The notes below the pieces were generated by a model that was given only the letters and a program-made list of their open reading frames with translations, did not search any database and was not told where the DNA came from. From contig JAXGMQ010000001.1 in the NCBI GenBank assembly GCA_040768585.1, positions 1,302,001 through 1,366,000 of the forward strand: 64,000 nt of DNA, in the 5' to 3' direction. How positions within the stretch are numbered: the first letter of the stretch is position 1; each line of letters begins with the position of its first letter. Made by a program: the position numbers and the translations under genes. Source of the stretch: JAXGMQ01 sp040768585. Lineage in GTDB: Bacteria; Caldisericota; Caldisericia; JAAYUI01. Of this stretch, positions 47,135-57,100 are shown piece after piece.

Positions 47135-49774
47135 TTGAAAAAATCTATCACGGTTGTTGTTACCCTTTTTTTGGTTTTTTCCACTAGTTTCGCTGGAGTG
47201 ATAGCATCTGCGGACTCGGACCAAGGCCTCCCCAGAATTTCACTCTCTTGTATTCCCCAGTGTGATTCTGCTTTTCTTTCGTGGGAGAGGTGTCCTGAAA
47301 CAACCAGCTACAGAATAAGCAGAAACGGAAAACAGATTGCCTTCCTCTCATATGAGGTTGACAGGTACCACGACTTTTTTTCACTTGGTAATGACACAGA
47401 CACTGTGATCTACTCGGTAGAAGCACTTGACTCAAGTGATTCTCCAATTGCCCTATCGTACACATCTGTTATGACAAACAAATGCACTGATGACGAATCG
47501 TGCAAGACCCACCTGGAATACACTGTTGGCAATTACATGTATCGAGTCAATGGTGTGATGGAGGGGCCGATGGAGGTCGCTCCAGAGGTAACCAACGGTC
47601 GCACGTTCCTGGTTATTCGATATGTCACGGAGCCAATCGGCGCAACGATTGGCTGGGATGGAGCAGAGAAGAAGGTCACAATCGAGACAAAATCCGGCAA
47701 GAAAATTGAGCTTTGGGTGGGGAAACCAACAGCCAAGATTGATGGTCTCGATGTGCAGATAGACCCTGACAACAGCGGTGTTGTCCCCTATGTGAAAAAT
47801 GGAAGAACTCTTCTTCCGTTGAGGTTTTCTGCTGAGAATCTTGGCGCAGATGGTGAAGATGGTGTTGTCTGGCATTCTCAGGAGAAAAGAATTGAACTCA
47901 ATGTTTTTGATGAGTCATGCAGGGAGATTCCGTATCGATGGTTGCTTGACGTTAATTCGTACGACGCCGAGACTGAGACACTCGTCTGTCAGAATGACTT
48001 TGGGGTTGAGTTTGAGCTTTCTACCGACAAGATTGATCTTTCATCGTTTAAAGCCGGAGAGAGGGTAAGTGTATCTGGAAATATTGTCGAATACACGTTT
48101 GGTTCCAATCCGACTGTTGCCTGTGGGAATATTGATAGGCTTGCGGTGAGTGTTGATTCGCAAAATTGGTTCTATGGCGCTGTCGAGAGCGTGGTGTGTG
48201 AAGGCAAGAAAAACAAACTGTTTCTTATCGATGCCCTGGGAGAACGGCACGAATTTGAAACTGATTTACCCCTGGTTTGTTCGCTTTCCCTCGGCGCGTG
48301 GATAAAGCTTGATCTGGACGGAGAGAATGTTCTCGACTGGAGATATGTGATTGATGAGATTGTAGAGGACGCCAGCGAGGAATTCGGCCCCATCATGCTC
48401 AAGGTCGTATCGATTGATCCGACCGAAAGAATTGTAGGCTTTAACGATTTTGATGATTATGTAAAAAATGGTAGTGGGGCAAAAAGAAAGGCGTATAGAT
48501 ACCAAAACCAGTCAATCCTCTCAAGCGTCGAGACGAAGAGATGTTACCTTGTGTCGGGGCTTGTGAATCAGAGTGGATTTAAGTACATCACTGCTGTTGA
48601 AGAAATTCCGTGTCCCCCGATGTTTGACATTGAACTCGTTCATGCCCCAGAGACGGCGATAAGTGGAGTTCAGGGAATCATATCCATCAAGGTGACAAAC
48701 CACAACGATTTTGAAAGACGGTATGAGTCCATCTTTGTTGATGCTGATACGGATGGTTTGTTTAGACCAAAACAGAGTTCCTTTAAGGTTGAATCAGGAA
48801 GCTACTTTGTTGCTAAGTTCAACTTCATCTCAAGTTTTGAATTCGAGGGTTTGGCAACCTATACAGTCGGTGTCTCCTGTGATGGGGTCGAGAAAACTCT
48901 TGATGTATCAATAATGTTTGAAAAACCAAGAATTCACCTTATTCCTGGGAACACAGAAATAAGAGTGAAGATAGGAGAACTTGGTAGATACGTCTACAAG
49001 GTAAGAAATGAAAGTGAGTCGAGAATCAAGATTAAATCACATATGGATGCTCCAGAATTCCCAGGAACTGTAAAAGTTGAACCTGAGATTGCTGGCATTT
49101 CATCAGGTGAAACTGAGACGTTTATCGTAACCATATTTCTGGATGAAACCGCTGAATACAACCAGAAATACGGAATCAACTACGGCATCAAAGTGAATGA
49201 AGCTGTCATTTCGGAGCCCCTGGTCATAGTTGCTGATAGAGGTGATGGTCCACTAATAACAATAACAGGTCATACTGTTGAGTCCAACAAGATGGTGAGC
49301 ATCAATGCCAATGTTATCTGGCGAGGTTATGAACCCAAAGATATTGTGGTGAACTGGGATGTTTGGGGCAGAGATACAACAAAAAAATATGATGTAGATT
49401 GTTTTCCAATTGAATTTGAGTTCCCGTGTTCTGGTGAATTCATTGTTGAGATAGAGGCAGTCACTGTATCTGGTGAATCGAGTACGGACAGCATTCTAAT
49501 AGACATACCCGGTCCAAGGCCGTCAGTACAGATTATTCAAGAGGTGGAGTCAACTGGCAATTACAATGAATACCTTTTGTATGGGAGCGTGAATTGGAAT
49601 GGTTTGCCCGAGGGTAAAGTAAAGATCGAGTGGGATGACGGATCCGTCTGTGAGGGCTTCCCTTGTAGAGTACGATTCAAAAAGAAAGATTTTTTGCATC
49701 TTGGAGTATTGACTGCAAAAGCAAGATCGGGAGAGAAATGTTTCAAAATGATTCTGTTGTTCACATTTAATTGA
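47135..49774 (+). CDS. large secreted protein with FN3-like, copper-amine-oxidase-type stalk and Ig/PKD-like domains (paralog 1)
   Basis: About 879 aa from TTG 47135, with AAGGAGG 5 nt upstream. A signal peptide is followed by an FN3-like domain (about 30-115: FLSWERCPETTSYRISRNG). A CuAO_N-type stalk domain (about 125-270) has FLVIRYVTEPIGATIGWDG and LLPLRFSAENLGADGEDGVVW. An OB-like stretch and Ig-like domains follow (about 480-690: TAISGVQGIISIKVTNHNDF; IRVKIGELGRYVYKVRNESE), then two degenerate PKD-like modules (KVKIEWDDGSVCEGFPC). The Cys content is unusual for a secreted protein. It lies 42 nt before a full-length paralog, so a tandem duplication. Presumed cell-surface; ligand unknown. 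Confidence 0.87.
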   Translation: MKKSITVVVTLFLVFSTSFAGVIASADSDQGLPRISLSCIPQCDSAFLSWERCPETTSYRISRNGKQIAFLSYEVDRYHDFFSLGNDTDTVIYSVEALDSSDSPIALSYTSVMTNKCTDDESCKTHLEYTVGNYMYRVNGVMEGPMEVAPEVTNGRTFLVIRYVTEPIGATIGWDGAEKKVTIETKSGKKIELWVGKPTAKIDGLDVQIDPDNSGVVPYVKNGRTLLPLRFSAENLGADGEDGVVWHSQEKRIELNVFDESCREIPYRWLLDVNSYDAETETLVCQNDFGVEFELSTDKIDLSSFKAGERVSVSGNIVEYTFGSNPTVACGNIDRLAVSVDSQNWFYGAVESVVCEGKKNKLFLIDALGERHEFETDLPLVCSLSLGAWIKLDLDGENVLDWRYVIDEIVEDASEEFGPIMLKVVSIDPTERIVGFNDFDDYVKNGSGAKRKAYRYQNQSILSSVETKRCYLVSGLVNQSGFKYITAVEEIPCPPMFDIELVHAPETAISGVQGIISIKVTNHNDFERRYESIFVDADTDGLFRPKQSSFKVESGSYFVAKFNFISSFEFEGLATYTVGVSCDGVEKTLDVSIMFEKPRIHLIPGNTEIRVKIGELGRYVYKVRNESESRIKIKSHMDAPEFPGTVKVEPEIAGISSGETETFIVTIFLDETAEYNQKYGINYGIKVNEAVISEPLVIVADRGDGPLITITGHTVESNKMVSINANVIWRGYEPKDIVVNWDVWGRDTTKKYDVDCFPIEFEFPCSGEFIVEIEAVTVSGESSTDSILIDIPGPRPSVQIIQEVESTGNYNEYLLYGSVNWNGLPEGKVKIEWDDGSVCEGFPCRVRFKKKDFLHLGVLTAKARSGEKCFKMILLFTFN

Positions 49775-49816
49775 TGATGTGAATACAAATATAGGATTAG
49801 CAGATAGGAGAAATAG

Positions 49817-52474
49817 ATGAAAAGAGTATTGTCCAGTTTTCTGGTGTTGACGCTTGTTTTGTCAGCTTTTATGTTTGGTTTGTCGACGGGTACAAATGCC
49901 CTTGAGATGGTACAGGTTGAGAAGGAGCTTCCGAGCTTTGCGTGTACAGCCAAACAGATGTGCGAGATTGTGGCTCTGTCTTGGCAAAAGCAGCCGAATG
50001 CTCCGTTTTACAACGTCTATAAGGACGACAAGCTCGTGGCAGAGCTGTCTGAGATGCAGACAACCTGGATTGACGAAGAGCCTTCGGATGAGTTTTCCAC
50101 CTACAGAGTGGATTCACTTGACGCTGAAATGGAGGTTATTGGGAAGTCCTGGGAGATAGAGGCTGGAAAGAGATGCCAAATCATCGAATCGAACAAGCTA
50201 TCGATGGAGTTCCGACTCGACGACAAGAACTACAAAGTTGATGGCAAACAGAAGGGTGTCATGGATGCGGCGCCAGAAATTAAGTTTGGTCGCATGTTCC
50301 TCGTCATCAGGTATATCACGGAAGCCCTTGGAGCAGAAATTGGCTGGGATGGTAAGGAGAAGAAAGTCACCATCTCGACCAAGGATGGCAAGGTCATAGA
50401 ACTCTGGATTGGCAAACCAAATGCTCGAATCGATGGTGAAGGAACCATGATTGACCCAGAGAATGAGAGTGTGGTGCCATACGTCAGTGCTGGAAGAACG
50501 CTCCTCCCCATGAGGTTTGTGGCAAATCTTCTGGGTGCAGATGGCGATGATGGCGTCATCTGGGATGCAGAAACCAAAACAGTAACCCTTAACTTCGGTG
50601 AAGAGAAAATAACCGATCTGGACATCTGGAATCTTGTTGTTGTTTCCACAGAACCTGATGAGTGGACAATAAGGGCATACGATGATGTCAGGAATAACTT
50701 CACGGTGTTGTTGAGTGAGGAGTACTCAAGTCTCTCAAAAACCGCCAAATCGGGAGACCTCATCCAGGTTGCAGGAAACATCAAAAGTGACGGTTACAGT
50801 TTCAAGATTGAGCCAAGATGGGCAAAAGCGCTCGAATTTGATGAGGACTGTGTCAACTACATCTGCAAACCCCAAAACGCCAGAGACGGAGTTGTCATTT
50901 TCTCAACAGAGGATGATGAATCCATGACTTTGCAGTACAGCCCAGTTTTTGAGCAACTTGAGAACTCGGTGGACAATGAGTATTGGGTGAGCATGACAGC
51001 AGATAAGAGTGGAAATGTCCTTGCCACAAACCCAGTTGTTTTTGAGCCAGAGAGTGTCGAGTGCGAGAAGGGCGAGAGGGTTTTCAAGGTGAAGGGTGTC
51101 AACAAGGAGAAAGGTGTAATTCACCTTGAGCTTGATGACGGCGATGATGTGATTGAAACCTCAATGTTCTTTGGGATTGGTGATTCAGCGTATGATGAGG
51201 TTGAAACGGGTGATTGCAAGGTTGTGACGTGCGCAACCAACTACCTCGGCAACGTCTTTGTGACCGGACTCGAAGATTCAGAGTGCCCGGTTCCATTCAA
51301 ACTTAGCTTGGGTGCAGAATCGTTGAAGCTCTATCCGGGAGCTGTGACAGACATCGAGTTTAATATTCTGAATAAATCAGAGATTCAGAGCAACTTTGAT
51401 GTCACCCTCATGACAAAGACAGAGGATGATGAGCCAAAGGAACAAGAAAACGACTCAGTTGATATAAACGCCAAAAAATCAAAAGCTGTCAGGTTTGAAT
51501 ACACAGCCCCCGACGAAGTTGGCGAATACCAGGTTGGCGTCGAGGTCAAATCTGGTCTTATAACAAAAACAATATGGATGAAAATAGAGTGTCTTGAGGT
51601 TGATTTTAATTTTGAAGCGTACAAGCCTGAAGCCACCAGATTTAGGGTAAATGAGCCGTTCTCAGTAAAATTTACGGTCAGTCAAGACTTTGACTGCCCG
51701 ATGAACTTTGAGCCAATCACAAACTACAAGAAGGACATCTTTGTTGTCGATAGTGTTTTTGAGTCATTCTCGGTCGATGCTCATGATAAGAAAACGGTTT
51801 CGATTGACCTCGTCTGGGGAGAAGATGCTGTTTTCAACAAGGAGTATGAGTTTGAGTTTGGTGTTGCCAGTGGTGAACTTGAGAAAAAAGAGACGATAAA
51901 ATTCAAAGCACTCGGATTTGAGAAACCATCTGTGAAGATTACGAAGGCGACACTTGGTCAAGACTTAAAGGTCACACTTGAAGGTGAGGTTGATTGGAAG
52001 GGCGCCGATAATGGTGAGTTGATTGTTGACTGGGGTGACGGAGACAGTTCCGAGATTGACGAATTCCCATGCACACACTACTACGGCAGCGAAAAGACAT
52101 ACACCATCAAAGTAACAGCCAGGGTTTACAAGGGTATTGAAGACATAGCCAGCACATCATTCAAATGCTATGACTTGCCGGATCCACCGGAAATCGTAGA
52201 TATTTCCGGAGAGATGCCAGGAGAGTACACAATCAGGCTTTTCTTCAAGATCAACTGGAATGGTAACAAGAAGGGCAAGCTTCATATTGATTGGGGTGAT
52301 GGTAAAACTGAGGAAACAACAAAGACTACCGTTACTCACAAATACCCCAGAGTAGATGGTATGCTCTATATCTTGACATTTAAAGTCGTTTCGGATGATG
52401 GAATTGAATCTGAAGAGAAGATGTGGATGATTATGGTCTTTAAAAATGAGATAAGCTATATCAAGATAAATTAG
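49817..52474 (+). CDS. large secreted protein with FN3-like, stalk and PKD-like domains (paralog 2)
   Basis: 885 aa, same architecture as the upstream gene. A signal peptide (1-29) is followed by an FN3-like domain (about 40-110) and a CuAO_N-type domain (about 135-260: FLVIRYITEALGAEIGWDG; LLPMRFVANLLGADGDDGVIW). A middle region (about 270-490) has acidic beta strands, then Ig-like domains (KLYPGAVTDIEFNILNKSE). Two better-preserved PKD-like modules each carry a WGDG turn (LIVDWGDGDSSEIDEFPCTHYY; KLHIDWGDGKTEETTKTTVTHKY). AGGAG lies 6 nt before ATG 49817. It is probably co-transcribed with paralog 1. Strongly acidic overall. Confidence 0.88.
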   Translation: MKRVLSSFLVLTLVLSAFMFGLSTGTNALEMVQVEKELPSFACTAKQMCEIVALSWQKQPNAPFYNVYKDDKLVAELSEMQTTWIDEEPSDEFSTYRVDSLDAEMEVIGKSWEIEAGKRCQIIESNKLSMEFRLDDKNYKVDGKQKGVMDAAPEIKFGRMFLVIRYITEALGAEIGWDGKEKKVTISTKDGKVIELWIGKPNARIDGEGTMIDPENESVVPYVSAGRTLLPMRFVANLLGADGDDGVIWDAETKTVTLNFGEEKITDLDIWNLVVVSTEPDEWTIRAYDDVRNNFTVLLSEEYSSLSKTAKSGDLIQVAGNIKSDGYSFKIEPRWAKALEFDEDCVNYICKPQNARDGVVIFSTEDDESMTLQYSPVFEQLENSVDNEYWVSMTADKSGNVLATNPVVFEPESVECEKGERVFKVKGVNKEKGVIHLELDDGDDVIETSMFFGIGDSAYDEVETGDCKVVTCATNYLGNVFVTGLEDSECPVPFKLSLGAESLKLYPGAVTDIEFNILNKSEIQSNFDVTLMTKTEDDEPKEQENDSVDINAKKSKAVRFEYTAPDEVGEYQVGVEVKSGLITKTIWMKIECLEVDFNFEAYKPEATRFRVNEPFSVKFTVSQDFDCPMNFEPITNYKKDIFVVDSVFESFSVDAHDKKTVSIDLVWGEDAVFNKEYEFEFGVASGELEKKETIKFKALGFEKPSVKITKATLGQDLKVTLEGEVDWKGADNGELIVDWGDGDSSEIDEFPCTHYYGSEKTYTIKVTARVYKGIEDIASTSFKCYDLPDPPEIVDISGEMPGEYTIRLFFKINWNGNKKGKLHIDWGDGKTEETTKTTVTHKYPRVDGMLYILTFKVVSDDGIESEEKMWMIMVFKNEISYIKIN

Positions 52475-52480
52475 CGATTT

Positions 52481-52513
52481 TGTCCCGGTACGCATGCTTT
52501 GCGTACCGGGACA
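52481..52513 (+). terminator. strong hairpin after the tandem stalk genes
   Basis: A perfect 14-bp stem: 52481-52494 (TGTCCCGGTACGCA) pairs with 52500-52513, loop 5 nt, starting 6 nt after the stop. No T-run follows, so it may terminate weakly or protect the 3' end. Confidence 0.6.
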
Positions 52514-52752
52514 ACCAAATTGATATGTTCTCGTTTATATTCCGAGTTTTTTTCTAACCTCTAATCCGCCGGGAGAACAGGATTTTTCGTTTTCTGATTA
52601 TCAAAATGTAATCGGCCAGGGTTTCGTGGCTTATTGGATGACACTCGGGGTGTTTTTCCTATGTTATTTTTTATAAGTGTGCCGCCGTCTGCTTAAATAA
52701 TCGAAACACCCTTTTGGAAGTTTAATCCATGTTTGACTGAGTGATGATCTGA

Positions 52753-53856
52753 TTATTTGAAGATGTACAAATACTTCGAATTATCGATTACCACAAAATA
52801 ATCTGTGCCAACAGCGATGTCCTGAGTGGATTGTTTATTGATATCAAGAGTTTTGATGGTCTCCCCCGTATCTGGATTTACTAGATAGACCCTTTCACAC
52901 TGACAAGCCGCGATGAGGAAATTCTTGGTTTTTACAATCTGTGACCAGATGACCCAGTCTGCAACCTTCTTTTCCCAGATGATGTCCCCTGTTTTTGCGC
53001 TCATGCAGACAATCTTATCCCCGCTTGGGAGCCAGAGTCTGGTGCTATCAGCGGTAGGATTGGCTTGCGAGAAACCCTTCTTTGCTTCCCATACCATGTT
53101 CCCATTGTAGAGGTTGAACGATTGCACTCTACCGTCTGACAGTCCGATATAGACCATGTTGAAATGGATTGTTGGTGTGCCAGTGAAGTATGTCTCGTCT
53201 ATGGTTGTTTGTTTAATCTTTGCTTCCCAGAGCGTTTTTCCGTTGAGAAGACTCAGGCATCTCAGTCCGGATGTGTAGTTGACCACAACCCTAAAAGAAG
53301 AGATTGCAACCGGTTGCGGGTCAGATGGAAGTGAGGTGTTCCAGAGTCTGATGCCGTTTGTGATATCGATGCAGTGAAGACCTTTCTCAGACCCAAAAAC
53401 GACGTAGTTGCCGTATCTTGCTATGTCTGTTACTCCCCCATTTGAGACCTTCGACTCCCAGAGTTTCTCACCAGATACTCTGTCAAATTTCATCAGGATT
53501 CCGCTCTGTGTAAACACGTAGGCGCCGGCATCATCTATTAGCGGTACCCCAATTGGTTTTTCCGACACCCTTTGGGCGAAGATGAGTTCGCCATTCTTGG
53601 TCACACAAAATAGTGAACCATTAGCGCCTGTGAGGTATATCAGGTCGCCCCACGTTGCGGCTCCGTGCACCATCTCCTTTAACACCATTGGATTTTCACA
53701 CATAACGCTATCGCTTATCTCCCAGTTTGCGTTTGCCGTGTGGGCACTCGTTATGCCCCTTTGAGGCCAGCTGAACTCAGGTTTCACGTAACCCAGTGCT
53801 AGCGCTGACTGCATAAGTAGTATACAAACAACAAACAGACCGAGAATTTTCTTCAT
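52753..53856 (-). CDS. secreted PQQ-type beta-propeller protein
   Basis: 367 aa. A signal peptide (1-20, ...SALALG) is followed by seven or eight blades covering the rest, e.g. GSLFCVTKNGELIFAQRV, GILMKFDRVSGEKLWESKV, GLHCIDITNGIRLWNTSL, GLRCLSLLNGKTLWEAKI, RVQSFNLYNGNMVWEAK, KIVCMSAKTGDIIWEKKV. This is the BamB-like PQQ repeat (xLxxGxxxW). No outer-membrane assembly genes are nearby, so a BamB role is unlikely; a surface scaffold or ligand sensor is more plausible. ATG 53856 has no ribosome-binding site and lies 6 nt after TAAAAT. Single gene. Confidence 0.88.
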   Translation of the reverse strand: MKKILGLFVVCILLMQSALALGYVKPEFSWPQRGITSAHTANANWEISDSVMCENPMVLKEMVHGAATWGDLIYLTGANGSLFCVTKNGELIFAQRVSEKPIGVPLIDDAGAYVFTQSGILMKFDRVSGEKLWESKVSNGGVTDIARYGNYVVFGSEKGLHCIDITNGIRLWNTSLPSDPQPVAISSFRVVVNYTSGLRCLSLLNGKTLWEAKIKQTTIDETYFTGTPTIHFNMVYIGLSDGRVQSFNLYNGNMVWEAKKGFSQANPTADSTRLWLPSGDKIVCMSAKTGDIIWEKKVADWVIWSQIVKTKNFLIAACQCERVYLVNPDTGETIKTLDINKQSTQDIAVGTDYFVVIDNSKYLYIFK

Positions 53857-53862
53857 ATGACC

Positions 53863-53891
53863 ATTTTATAAACACATTCACGTGCCAACAA
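53863..53891 (-). promoter_or_regulatory. leaderless-type promoter of the propeller gene
   Basis: Minus strand: TTGTTG (53891-53886), 17-nt spacer, TAAAAT (53868-53863), 6 nt, ATG 53856. Confidence 0.6.
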
Positions 53892-54188
53892 GTTCCATGC
53901 GCGCACCACAGTTTGTATGCAAATTCTAAGGGTGGATGTGCCTATTTGGGCAATTTGTTCAAGATAACATAGGATACGGTGTGGTTAGAGGATGATATAC
54001 CTCCTTTGGTGGGCGGAGAATCGATTAGTAATTCTTCCTCGACAATTTTTCCAGAAACTCAAAGACATTCCCCGATCACCTCATGCTCAAAGAAATGTTC
54101 GAGTGAAGCGACATAATCCATACACTACGCAACAGATTTGCACACTTCTACAGTATGTTTGTTGTGGTGACTTGTAAGGTTTTGATTT
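53892..54188. other. intergenic region, no gene recognised
   Basis: About 300 nt between the PAS kinase end and the propeller promoter. A 61-codon plus-strand frame (53992-54177) lacks a ribosome-binding site and a plausible composition. No RNA consensus recognised. Confidence 0.4.
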
Positions 54189-57100
54189 TTAGTGAAGCGT
54201 GCCGTAGGTTGGCAACGTGATTTTAAATGTGGTTCCAGAATCTGAGCTTTCCTCAATAGAAATATTGCCGCCATTGGCATCGATATTGAGTTTGACGTTT
54301 GTCAATCCTATCCCCTTGCCTTCAATTCGATCATGGTCTCTTGAAGAGCGGAAAAACGGCGCGAAGACCTTGCCTCTGTCAGGCTCTGGAATTCCGAAAC
54401 CCTTGTCGGTGAATAGAACCACAAACCTGTAGTCCTTTATGCTAACATCGATGTCGATTGAGAGTCTGTCGGGTGGGCTATACTTTATTGAGTTGGATAC
54501 GAGATTCTCGAATACCTCGACGATGCTGTCGTCATCAATCCTCATTTTGATGCCAGCAATCGATGGGTCGATTTTAAATGAGAATTCAATATCCGTTTTG
54601 TTGTGGTAGTTTTTCGCCATCTCTAATGCGAGCATTTTCAATTCATCCTCTACTCTTTTGAAGAATTTGTATGATTCGATAACATCAAAGAAGAACTCCC
54701 TGTCCGTCAGCTCGGAGTTGAAAACATGGTTGATTTTTCTAACCTCTCGAAGCGCAGCATCGTAGATGATTTCGGCCATATTGGCCGCCTCTTTGTTCTC
54801 GAGGGTTCCCTTTAAAATCTCGGCATAGCCGAGTATGAGAGTGATTGGATTCTTCAACTCATGAGCCAACCTTGAGCGCATCTTCTCCCTCGCGCTTGAG
54901 ACGATATTGCGTTGAGTTATCTCTCTGGCGACACCGAAGAATGAATCACCGAGTTTGTTTACCTTTGCCTCAAATGAGTGCTCGTAGCCGGCAAGATCAT
55001 ATGTGCAAAACTCCACTGTCTGTGGGAACAGGGTTGCGTTTTTGATTTGCATATCCCATGTTGGAATGATACCATTGATGTTTGAGCCCACAATCTCACC
55101 AATTTTAAGTCCCAAGGTTTGCTCAGCGGACGGGGAGATGAAGCTAATTTTATCATCATCCACCTGAAACACGATGTCCCCCAGAGCCTTGACTATACCT
55201 ATATATCTACTCTCGCTTTCAAGAGCCCTTTTCTCCATTATAAGTTCTTTTGTGATTGACTTACCAAAGCCAACAACTCCAATTGTCTCATCGTTGCTGT
55301 TTTTCAAAGGAGAGAGGGTTAGCCTGAAATCCTCATGCTTGCCTGTTCCGTGTATGTAGATGTTGGTTTCGTATGAGACGCTTCTGTCGGTTTCGATGAC
55401 CTGTTCAAAGTATTTATTAGTCCTGTCAACATGTTCCGCCTGAGAGATGGTGTCTTCGACCCTTTTGCCCAGAAAACTTGAGGGGTCTATTAATCCCATC
55501 CTTTCGAGTTCGGGCCACCTGTAGAATATGTACCTTCCCTCAAGGTCTTTGGCAAAAATAACCTCATGTATAGACGATATCAGACTATCCAAAAAGATGT
55601 TTGCTTCTTCAAGTTTGTTTCTGATTTCATGGAGTTCGGTTGTGTCTAGTGCGGATATCAGAGAGCAGTCCTGGTTGTCATACACAACCCTTGAAATAAG
55701 AATCTCCCAAATCCTTTTCTCGCCACTTTTTGTTATCATTGTGACGGCAGATTGGGCAGGAGCATTTTCACCTCTCATCCTTCTTTTGAAGTTCTCCTGC
55801 ATCATTTTCCTCTGCGATGGTGCTAACACCTCGTAGATGTAGATGTTCTCCAGTTCCTCCTTTGAATATCCGAGGTTTTGAGCAAAGGCTGGATTGAAAT
55901 ATTTGAAACGCTCCCCATTATGAACAAAAAGAGGTGTATTTACGCCGTCAGAGAGTTGTTTGTTCCTAAACTCGGAATTCTCCAACTCGACTTGGATCCT
56001 GCGGATTTCCGTTACATCCCTGAAGATTGCCAGGATACTCTCTTGCCCATCAATCGTTATTTTTCTACTTGAGTAGAGATAATGGCTTGTCCTTCCATCC
56101 TCTGATATCGTATCCACCTCAAGATTTGAGGAGTCGGCATCAGAATCGAGGATCATATCGGTTGATTCCTTAGTGATGAAGGCTTTTGCCTTGCTCCTTA
56201 GTTCATCAAATGTAGTACCGATAAATTCGTCCCGAGAGAGCCCAAGTTTTTCGAGCATGGCGGTGTTTGCGTCCATGAACGTGTTGTCTTTGATGTTACC
56301 TATCACCATTGGGTCGGGTGAGGAATTGAAGATTGTTTTGAATCGTTCCTCTGACTTTATGATGAGATTCGCCATATCGACGCTGTCTGTCATATCTCTT
56401 GATACTACAAGAACGGAGTTATCGTCTTTAACCGAGAAGGAAGCGTTGTAGTGTCTGATTCTGTTTTGGATTAGGATAGAATACGAATAGTTGTGAGTGT
56501 TGCCCGTAGAAAGAGTCTTTTTTACGTATTCTTCGGTATCTTTGGCGATGTCGGGTGGGAGAACGTCTCTGATGTGTTTGCCGATAAAGTCTGAGGGTTC
56601 GGTGTAGAGAGTATCTGTATCCCCCGATTTAAAACCCGTGAAATACCCATCACCTGATATAATGAAGATCAAATCCGGGATTGCATTGATAAGCGTTATA
56701 TGGTCTTGTCGGCTCTCGTTGAGCGCTCTCTCCAGTATTTTTCTTTCGAGCAACTCAGCCTTGAGTTTGTTGTATGCTTTCTCCAGGTCGGCTGTTCTCC
56801 TGCTGACCATCTTCTCCAGTTCATCCCTGGACTGACCAGCCTTCCCAACACCTTGAGTCTGATCACTGACATCTATCGCCACGCCAAAGATGCCAGCCAC
56901 ATCGCCGTTTGGGGTGAAGATGGGAGTTTTTATTACCTCGAACCATGACTTCTCATCATCACTGCGATTTGGTTCTGTGAAGGTCATTGCTTCCTTCTTC
57001 TCCAAAACAAGAAGGTCGTGTTCTCTGTAGGTTCTTGAGCACTCCCTATCCCATATATCGAAGTCAGTCTTGTTTTCTGCTTCCTCTGGTGACTTTAGAC

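Noticed and set aside
52753..53856. BamB outer-membrane assembly lipoprotein
   Set aside because: PQQ repeats match, but there is no lipobox and no outer-membrane gene in the window.
53992..54177. 61-aa plus-strand open frame between genes
   Set aside because: No ribosome-binding site and no recognisable sequence; probably chance.
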